From a virus, in the IMG/VR virus record IMGVR_UViG_3300046452_000032, positions 1 to 24,842 of that record: a stretch of DNA of 24,842 nucleotides, one strand, 5' to 3'. Both the position numbers and the translations under genes were made by a program. The notes under the pieces were generated by a model. That model did no database searches and had not been told where the DNA came from. It saw only the letters and a list, made by a program, of their open reading frames with translations. This document shows, piece by piece, positions 20,893-24,842 of this stretch. Each line of letters opens with the position of its first letter. The stretch's first letter is position 1.

Positions 20893-20967
20893 GCCCCCCT
20901 AGCTCAGTCTGGTTAGAGCACCTGTTTAGTAATCAGGGGGTCGGCGGTTCGAATCCGTCGGGGGGCC
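20893..20967 (+). tRNA. tRNA-Thr (anticodon AGT)
   Basis: Cloverleaf of 75 nt: acceptor GCCCCCC/GGGGGGC, D arm GCTC-AGTCTGGTTA-GAGC, anticodon arm CCTGT-TTAGTAA-TCAGG (T31-T39 unpaired), variable GGGTC, T arm GGCGG-TTCGAAT-CCGTC. CCA is not encoded. Known: phiC31 carries a tRNA-Thr gene at this place. An A at position 34 is unusual in bacterial tRNA-Thr. Confidence 0.88.
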
Positions 20968-20971
20968 CGGA

Positions 20972-21031
20972 GCAAGGAAGGTAAGCGGGGCACGCACTCC
21001 CCGGGCGTCGGGTTTACGGCGCTTTCCTTGC
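20972..21031 (+). other. Inverted repeat in the spacer between the two tRNA genes
   Basis: GCAAGGAA (20972-20979) and TTCCTTGC (21024-21031) pair around an inner GGGG/CCCC stem. It likely folds the tRNA spacer and may guide processing. Confidence 0.5.
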
Positions 21032-21033
21032 AA

Positions 21034-21117
21034 GCGTTGGTAGCTCAATCGGAAGAGCGCCCCTACCCGGGTTCTGATACGGGGAGTATGCGGGTTCGAA
21101 TCCCGCCCGATGCACCA
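21034..21117 (+). tRNA. Aberrant tRNA with 8 extra nt in the anticodon arm, CCA encoded
   Basis: Acceptor GCGTTGG/CCGATGC (two G-U), D arm GCTC-AATCGGAA-GAGC, T arm GCGGG-TTCGAAT-CCCGC, discriminator A and CCA are all good. Between position 26 and the variable loop there are 25 nt instead of 17, with only CCCC/GGGG certain to pair. The palindrome ACCCGGGT (21064-21071) is a plausible insertion. TTCTGAT suggests anticodon CTG (Gln), but this is not certain. It may be a pseudo-tRNA. Confidence 0.65.
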
Positions 21118-21181
21118 CACCCGCTATCCGCTAAAGCCCCTGAGTGGGCAATGCCACTGAACCGGTAAGGGATAGCGGGTG
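21118..21181 (+). other. 12 bp perfect stem element next to the aberrant tRNA
   Basis: CACCCGCTATCC (21118-21129) pairs with GGATAGCGGGTG (21170-21181), with an inner AGTGG/CCACT hairpin. It begins one base after the encoded CCA. No T-run follows, so it may be a processing element or part of the cos region rather than a terminator. Confidence 0.6.
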
Positions 21182-21195
21182 CGCCACTTCCTGAC

Positions 21196-21209
21196 TACTC
21201 ACGTGAGTA
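21196..21209 (+). promoter_or_regulatory. Palindromic operator 9 (CIR-like)
   Basis: TACTCACGTGAGTA core, perfect 14 bp, flanks less symmetric. It lies between the tRNA segment and the HNH/packaging genes. Confidence 0.7.
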
Positions 21210-21267
21210 CACGGGGGTAGGGGGTTGCTCGACATAGGGGGGTGTCCCCAGGAAGGGGGTACCCACC

Positions 21268-21615
21268 ATGCGTACCCGCTGCCTTGAGTGTAGGGACTGG
21301 GCCACCCATGCGGGCAGGTGTGCTATCCACCATGCGCACTACAACGCACAGCGCAGCGTCAAGAGTCACAGCAAGCGGCGTGCTGCTATCGCACGTGGCA
21401 ACAACGCTGCGGCAAAGCTGAGGCGCGCTATCCGTAAGGCAGTGGGCGCGCACTGTGCTACCTGCCTGGGTTGGTACCTGCCTAGTCAGCTCGACGTCGA
21501 CCACATCAAGCCCCTTGCATTGGGTGGCGAAGATGTTGAAGACAACGTTCAGGCATTGTGCAAGCGATGCCATAAGACGAAGACGGCAATGGACTTCGGC
21601 AAGCGCCCCTTCTGA
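21268..21615 (+). CDS. HNH endonuclease of the packaging region
   Basis: 115 residues from ATG at 21268 (GGAAGGGGG 8 nt upstream). An N-terminal Cys/His cluster (C5, C8, C18, H21) is followed by a basic stretch, then C63/C66, LDVDHI (D78, H79), N93 and C98/C101-H102 as a full HNH motif. Known: HNH proteins encoded next to terminase genes in long-tailed phages with 3' cohesive ends take part in cos cleavage and packaging. Its place just before the putative cos and TerS fits that job. It is a distinct protein from the early HNH at 4473, sharing only the core. Confidence 0.9.
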   Translation: MRTRCLECRDWATHAGRCAIHHAHYNAQRSVKSHSKRRAAIARGNNAAAKLRRAIRKAVGAHCATCLGWYLPSQLDVDHIKPLALGGEDVEDNVQALCKRCHKTKTAMDFGKRPF

Positions 21616-21803
21616 TAGGGGAAGGCGCCCCGAAAGTTCAGACCGTTGCCTCTCAGCGATCCCGGCCCCAGCTCGGAAAACGCACGCTAGGTGTGACGCC
21701 GGACCCAGGCGCCCCCCAGCCCTTCGACCCTTGTGAACACTGGGCAAGCGGCCTTTCACCCCGCTGAGAATGGGTCAGTTAACGACCCGCTAAGGGGGTG
21801 CTA
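21616..21803 (+). other. Putative cos region
   Basis: 188 bp without a gene between HNH and TerS. TCTCAGCG (21651-21658) and CGCTGAGA (21762-21769) are inverted over 119 bp; smaller hairpins are AGCGG/CCGCT (21747-21765) and GGGTC/GACCC (21772-21788). The cohesive-end cut itself cannot be read from sequence. The location matches cos in related phages. Confidence 0.4.
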
Positions 21804-22244
21804 ATGAGCCGCAGCAAAGCCCCGGAGCTTCGTACCGGCAACGCGAATTCTGCCGCCGACTCCGCTGCCCCCATCGTGTACGAGGGTCGAGCACCCCGTG
21901 TCCCTTCGCACCTGAAGGCGACCGGCAAGGACGTATGGCGCAACGTGTGGTCAGCCGGAATGGGTGCCTACTCCCCTGAGACTGACCGCAACGTGATCCT
22001 TCGGTACTGCGAACTTCACGACCGGCGTGCCGACCTGTTGGCGCTGATCGAATCCGACGGCTTCATGTCTGAGGGTTACAACGGTCAGCCGGTCGCGCAC
22101 CCGATGCTTCGTTACGTCGAGTCGACTGAGAAGGAATTGCGTTCCATCGAAACGGCGATTGGCTTCACTCCTGAGTCGCGCTTGCGCCTGGGCATTGTGG
22201 CCGCTGAGGCACGGAAGGTGTCCGCCGGTCCTGAAGACTTCTAG
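21804..22244 (+). CDS. terS: Terminase small subunit, P27-like
   Basis: 146 residues from ATG at 21804 (AAGGGGG 5 nt upstream; an in-frame GTG at 21798 is part of the SD). The N-terminus is flexible, then PSHLKATGKDVWRNVWSAGMGAYSPETDRNVILRYCELHDRRADL, typical of P27-family small terminases, followed by helices carrying HPMLRYVESTEKELRSIETAIGFTPESRLRLG. It recognises cos and recruits TerL for packaging. TerL starts 8 bp after its stop. Confidence 0.85.
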   Translation: MSRSKAPELRTGNANSAADSAAPIVYEGRAPRVPSHLKATGKDVWRNVWSAGMGAYSPETDRNVILRYCELHDRRADLLALIESDGFMSEGYNGQPVAHPMLRYVESTEKELRSIETAIGFTPESRLRLGIVAAEARKVSAGPEDF

Positions 22245-22252
22245 GGGGTGCC

Positions 22253-23830
22253 GTGACTGACTGGGTTGGAATTGATCCCGTCATTGCGCGGCACATTCCC
22301 GCTGACGCTCCCTTCCCGTCCGAAGGCTATCGGGTGGCGAAGTGGATTGAAGAGTTTTGCTACCTGACTGGGTCGTTCGCCGGTCAGCCGTTCCGGCTTC
22401 TTCCGTGGCAGCGTTCACTTCTGGTCGACGCGTACGAACTGACGCAAGACACCTTCGGGCGTTGGCGTCGGAAGCATCGGACCGTTGTCGTGTGCGTGGC
22501 GCGCAAGAACGGGAAGAGCACCATTGCCGCAGCGATCATGCTGTATCACCTGATTGCCGATCGTGGCGACACTCAGCGTCAGGTAATCGCCGCTGCCAAT
22601 GACCGCAATCAGGCGCGCATGGTCTTTGACTCCGCGAAGCAAATGGTGAACGCAAGCCCGAAGCTTTCGGCTGTGTGCAACGTTCAGCGCGACGTGATCC
22701 GGTACAAGGACAACACTTACCGGGTCGTGTCGGCGGACGCCGGACGGCAGCAAGGTTTGAACCCTGCCGCTGTGTCGCTCGATGAGTACGCGTTCAGCAA
22801 GAACAGTGATCTGTTCGACGCGTTGACGCTCGGTTCCGCTGCCCGTAGTCAGCCCATGTTCTTGATTATCTCGACCGCTGGGCCCGACCCTGACGGCCCC
22901 TTTGCCGCACTGTGCGAGCAAGGTGAGCGCGTCAACTCCGGCGAAGCCGATGACCCGACGTTGTTCTATCGGTCATGGGGCCCGAAGCTGGGTGAGACGG
23001 TCGACCACCTTGACCCCGAAGTGTGGGCGCGCTGCAATCCGTCGTACGAGATTCTGAACCCGGACGACTTCAAGGCGGCAGCACAGCGGAGCACAGAAGC
23101 AAGCTTCCGAATCTACCGGCTTTCACAGTTCGTGCGTGGCGCGTCTACGTGGTTGCCGCATGGGCTTTGGGATTCGTTGGCCGACGCTGACGACCCGCTT
23201 GAGCCTGGGGACGAAGTTGTATTGGGCTTCGATGGGTCATGGAAGGGTGACAGCACAGCGCTTGTCGCCTGCCGTGTACGTGACCTGAAGGTGTTCGTCC
23301 TGGGTCACTGGGAAGCTCCGGCCGATGATGTGCATTGGCGCGTTCCCATGGCCGACGTGCGCGACGCCCTACACGAAGCGCTCGATACGTACCGGGTGCG
23401 CAACCTTGTTGCCGACCCGTACCGCTGGGAAGAGACGCTAGACAATCTCGAAGCCGACGGCTTCCCGGTTGAAGCGTTCCCGACCAACTCACTGAAGCGC
23501 ATGATTCCGGCGACTCAGGCTGTGTATGACGCGTGCCGTGACGGTCGGCTTTGCCACGACGGCAACCCGGCTCTTGCCCGGCACATCGGTAACGCCGTCC
23601 TGAAGGAAGACAAGAACGGCGCCCGGGTCACGAAGGAATACGCGGCAAGCCGTCGAAAGATCGACCTTGCTATTGCCATGGTGCTAGCCGTTCACGGCGC
23701 GATCATGTGGCGCGAAGACAACGGCGCCCACGTTGATACGGCGATTCTCGCCACGTGGGAAGGCGACGACGGGCAGGTGTTCACGTCCGGTTACGCCGCT
23801 GAATCTGACGACTTCTTCTCTGATATCTGA
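22253..23830 (+). CDS. terL: Terminase large subunit
   Basis: 525 residues from GTG at 22253 (AGGGGG 5 nt upstream). ATPase domain: a Q-motif-like LLPWQRSLL (49-57), the Walker A-like ARKNGKST (83-90) and Walker B SLDEYAF (D177, E178), then the coupling motif FLIISTAG (203-210). Nuclease domain: GFDGSWKGD (D327), VADPYRW (D388) and KIDLAIAM (D471) supply the acidic triad. It pumps DNA into the prohead through the portal and cuts at cos. Length and motifs are complete for the Terminase_1 group. The stop is followed at once by an operator palindrome. Confidence 0.95.
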   Translation: MTDWVGIDPVIARHIPADAPFPSEGYRVAKWIEEFCYLTGSFAGQPFRLLPWQRSLLVDAYELTQDTFGRWRRKHRTVVVCVARKNGKSTIAAAIMLYHLIADRGDTQRQVIAAANDRNQARMVFDSAKQMVNASPKLSAVCNVQRDVIRYKDNTYRVVSADAGRQQGLNPAAVSLDEYAFSKNSDLFDALTLGSAARSQPMFLIISTAGPDPDGPFAALCEQGERVNSGEADDPTLFYRSWGPKLGETVDHLDPEVWARCNPSYEILNPDDFKAAAQRSTEASFRIYRLSQFVRGASTWLPHGLWDSLADADDPLEPGDEVVLGFDGSWKGDSTALVACRVRDLKVFVLGHWEAPADDVHWRVPMADVRDALHEALDTYRVRNLVADPYRWEETLDNLEADGFPVEAFPTNSLKRMIPATQAVYDACRDGRLCHDGNPALARHIGNAVLKEDKNGARVTKEYAASRRKIDLAIAMVLAVHGAIMWREDNGAHVDTAILATWEGDDGQVFTSGYAAESDDFFSDI

Positions 23831-23832
23831 CC

Positions 23833-23854
23833 CGACTACTCACGTGAGTAGTCG
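23833..23854 (+). promoter_or_regulatory. Palindromic operator 10 (CIR-like) between terL and portal
   Basis: CGACTACTCACGTGAGTAGTCG, a 22 bp perfect palindrome (its inner part equals operator 2). It starts 2 bp after the terL stop and ends 15 bp before the portal start, inside the late operon with no promoter motif nearby. Confidence 0.8.
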
Positions 23855-23869
23855 ACCGAAGGGGGCACT

Positions 23870-24842
23870 GTGCGCGTTTGGCAATCCGCCTTCGGGTGGC
23901 TCATGGGCAACGGCGACGAAGCCGAGACTGAACGGGCCTGGGAACCGTACGACCCGACTGTGTACAGCCTGGGCAGTACGGCGGCTTCAGGTGAGCGTGT
24001 AACGCCGCACGAAGCCCTTCAGGTGTCGGCGGTCTTCGGCTGTGTTCGTCTCCTGTCTGAGACGATTGCAACCCTGCCGCTGACGTCGTACAGCAAGCGG
24101 GGCGGCTCACGTCGAGAGATCACGTCGCCGGAATGGCTCGACTACCCGAACGCCGAACCCGGCGGCATGGGTCGAATCGACATTCTGTCTCAGACGGTTC
24201 TTTCCCTTCTCCTTCAGGGCAACGCGTTCCTTGCCGTCCGCTGGGCTGGGCCGAACATCGCTGGGCTTGACGTGCTCGACCCGACGAAGATTCACGTTCA
24301 CATGGTCATGGTCGACGGCCTACGCCGGAAGGTGTTTGAGGCGTACGACATTGACGCCGACGGGAACGAAGTTCTGTTGGGTTGGTTCACGCCGCGCGAC
24401 GTCCTTCACATTCCCGGGATGATGCTTCCCGGTGAGTTCGTCGGTTGCTCCCCGATCACCTACGCGCGTGAGTCCATCGGGCTTGCGCTTGCGTCTCAGA
24501 AGTACGGCAGCAAGTTCTTTGCGAACGGCGCCATGCCTGGGGCAGTGGTTGAGGTACCCGGCACGATGAGCGAAGAGGGGCTTGCACGTGCGCGTGAAGC
24601 GTGGCGTGCCGCTAACTCCGGGGTCGACAACGCGCACCGCGTAGCGCTTCTCACTGAAGGTGCGAAGTTCTCGAAGGTCGCCATGTCGCCGGACGAAGCC
24701 CAGTTTCTTCAGACGCGTCAGTTTCAGGTTCCGGAGATTGCGCGCATATTCGGCGTGCCTCCGCACCTGATCAGCGATGCAACCAACTCGACGTCATGGG
24801 GCAGCGGGCTTGCTGAACAGAACATTGCGTTCAGCATGTTCA
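23870..24842 (+). CDS. Portal protein (HK97 type), 3' part outside the window
   Basis: GTG at 23870 with AAGGGGG 7 nt upstream; the frame stays open for 324 codons to the right edge, so the C-terminus is missing. HK97-type portal features in order: HEALQVSAVFGCVRLLSETIATLPL near the N-terminus, LLLQGNAFLAVRW, PTKIHVHM, DVLHIPG, SPITYARESIGLALASQKYGSKFF, and QTRQFQVPEIARIFGVPPHLI followed by NSTSWGSGLAEQNIAF. The dodecameric portal is the DNA entry vertex and docks TerL. Gene order TerS-TerL-portal is standard; a protease and capsid gene would be expected next. Confidence 0.95.
   Translation, partial: MRVWQSAFGWLMGNGDEAETERAWEPYDPTVYSLGSTAASGERVTPHEALQVSAVFGCVRLLSETIATLPLTSYSKRGGSRREITSPEWLDYPNAEPGGMGRIDILSQTVLSLLLQGNAFLAVRWAGPNIAGLDVLDPTKIHVHMVMVDGLRRKVFEAYDIDADGNEVLLGWFTPRDVLHIPGMMLPGEFVGCSPITYARESIGLALASQKYGSKFFANGAMPGAVVEVPGTMSEEGLARAREAWRAANSGVDNAHRVALLTEGAKFSKVAMSPDEAQFLQTRQFQVPEIARIFGVPPHLISDATNSTSWGSGLAEQNIAFSMF

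Noticed and set aside
20787-20984. Open frame running through the tRNA-Thr gene
   Set aside because: No SD, and it reads through a clear tRNA cloverleaf and its leader hairpin.
4262-23854. The dispersed TACTCACGTGAGTA copies as a CRISPR array or transposon ends
   Set aside because: Copies are thousands of bases apart with unrelated intervals, are strictly intergenic or at gene ends, and no transposase or cas gene is present.

Overview
This window looks like about 25 kb of a temperate Streptomyces siphophage of the phiC31/phiBT1/TG1 group. The evidence is a large serine integrase very close to phiC31 Int as I remember it, an intact phiC31-type attP directly upstream of it, a gp3-type recombination directionality factor (RDF) as the third early gene, a phage tRNA-Thr ahead of the packaging genes, and an HNH/TerS/TerL/HK97-portal series. 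The sequence is GC-rich, starts are often GTG or TTG, and nearly all genes run rightward in tightly overlapping sets. Family names rest on recall and motifs; no database search was run.

Layout. 1-1438: 3' part of a long Ala/Lys/Glu-rich gene placed like the phiC31 repressor gene c, with a strong internal ribosome-binding site and start. 1439-1697: early leader carrying copy A of a 138 bp repeat and the first phage promoter. 1698-11210: early replication and recombination genes (PD-(D/E)XK nuclease, RDF, HNH nuclease, primase-helicase, family A DNA polymerase, sigma-like factor) plus small unknowns. 11330-15069: unknown genes with ThyX and dCMP deaminase for dTMP supply, a lipoprotein and a thioredoxin-like protein. 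15117-17320: a structured non-coding stretch, an unknown gene, a secreted or anchored protein and a DUF2637-like membrane protein with a C-terminal helix-turn-helix. 17397-20460: lysogeny module with two apparently leaderless genes (one an RsbW-like ATPase), the only leftward gene, attP and int. 20461-21267: repeat copy B, a phage promoter, tRNA-Thr and a second, abnormal tRNA. 21268-24842: HNH, a likely cos region, TerS, TerL and the 5' part of the portal gene.

Control. Three kinds of signal stand out. (1) Nine copies, plus one weak copy, of a bipartite motif CCGACTCCCTT-N10-GAGA sit upstream of gene groups; these are probably phage-specific promoters, and the sigma-like protein at 9821-10996 is the best candidate to read them. 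(2) Ten copies of the palindrome TACTCACGTGAGTA lie between or at the ends of genes, several forming the stem of a hairpin terminator; they match in layout the conserved inverted repeats bound by the phiC31 repressor. (3) The int-side genes lack ribosome-binding sites and have TAnnnT-type hexamers 6-7 bp before the ATG, suggesting host-sigma leaderless transcription. A phage sigma-like factor together with an RsbW-like kinase is the most interesting possible undescribed system here.

Because attP is intact and the sequence runs through the putative cos region, this is probably a phage genome opened elsewhere or a circular/concatemeric form rather than an ordinary integrated prophage.
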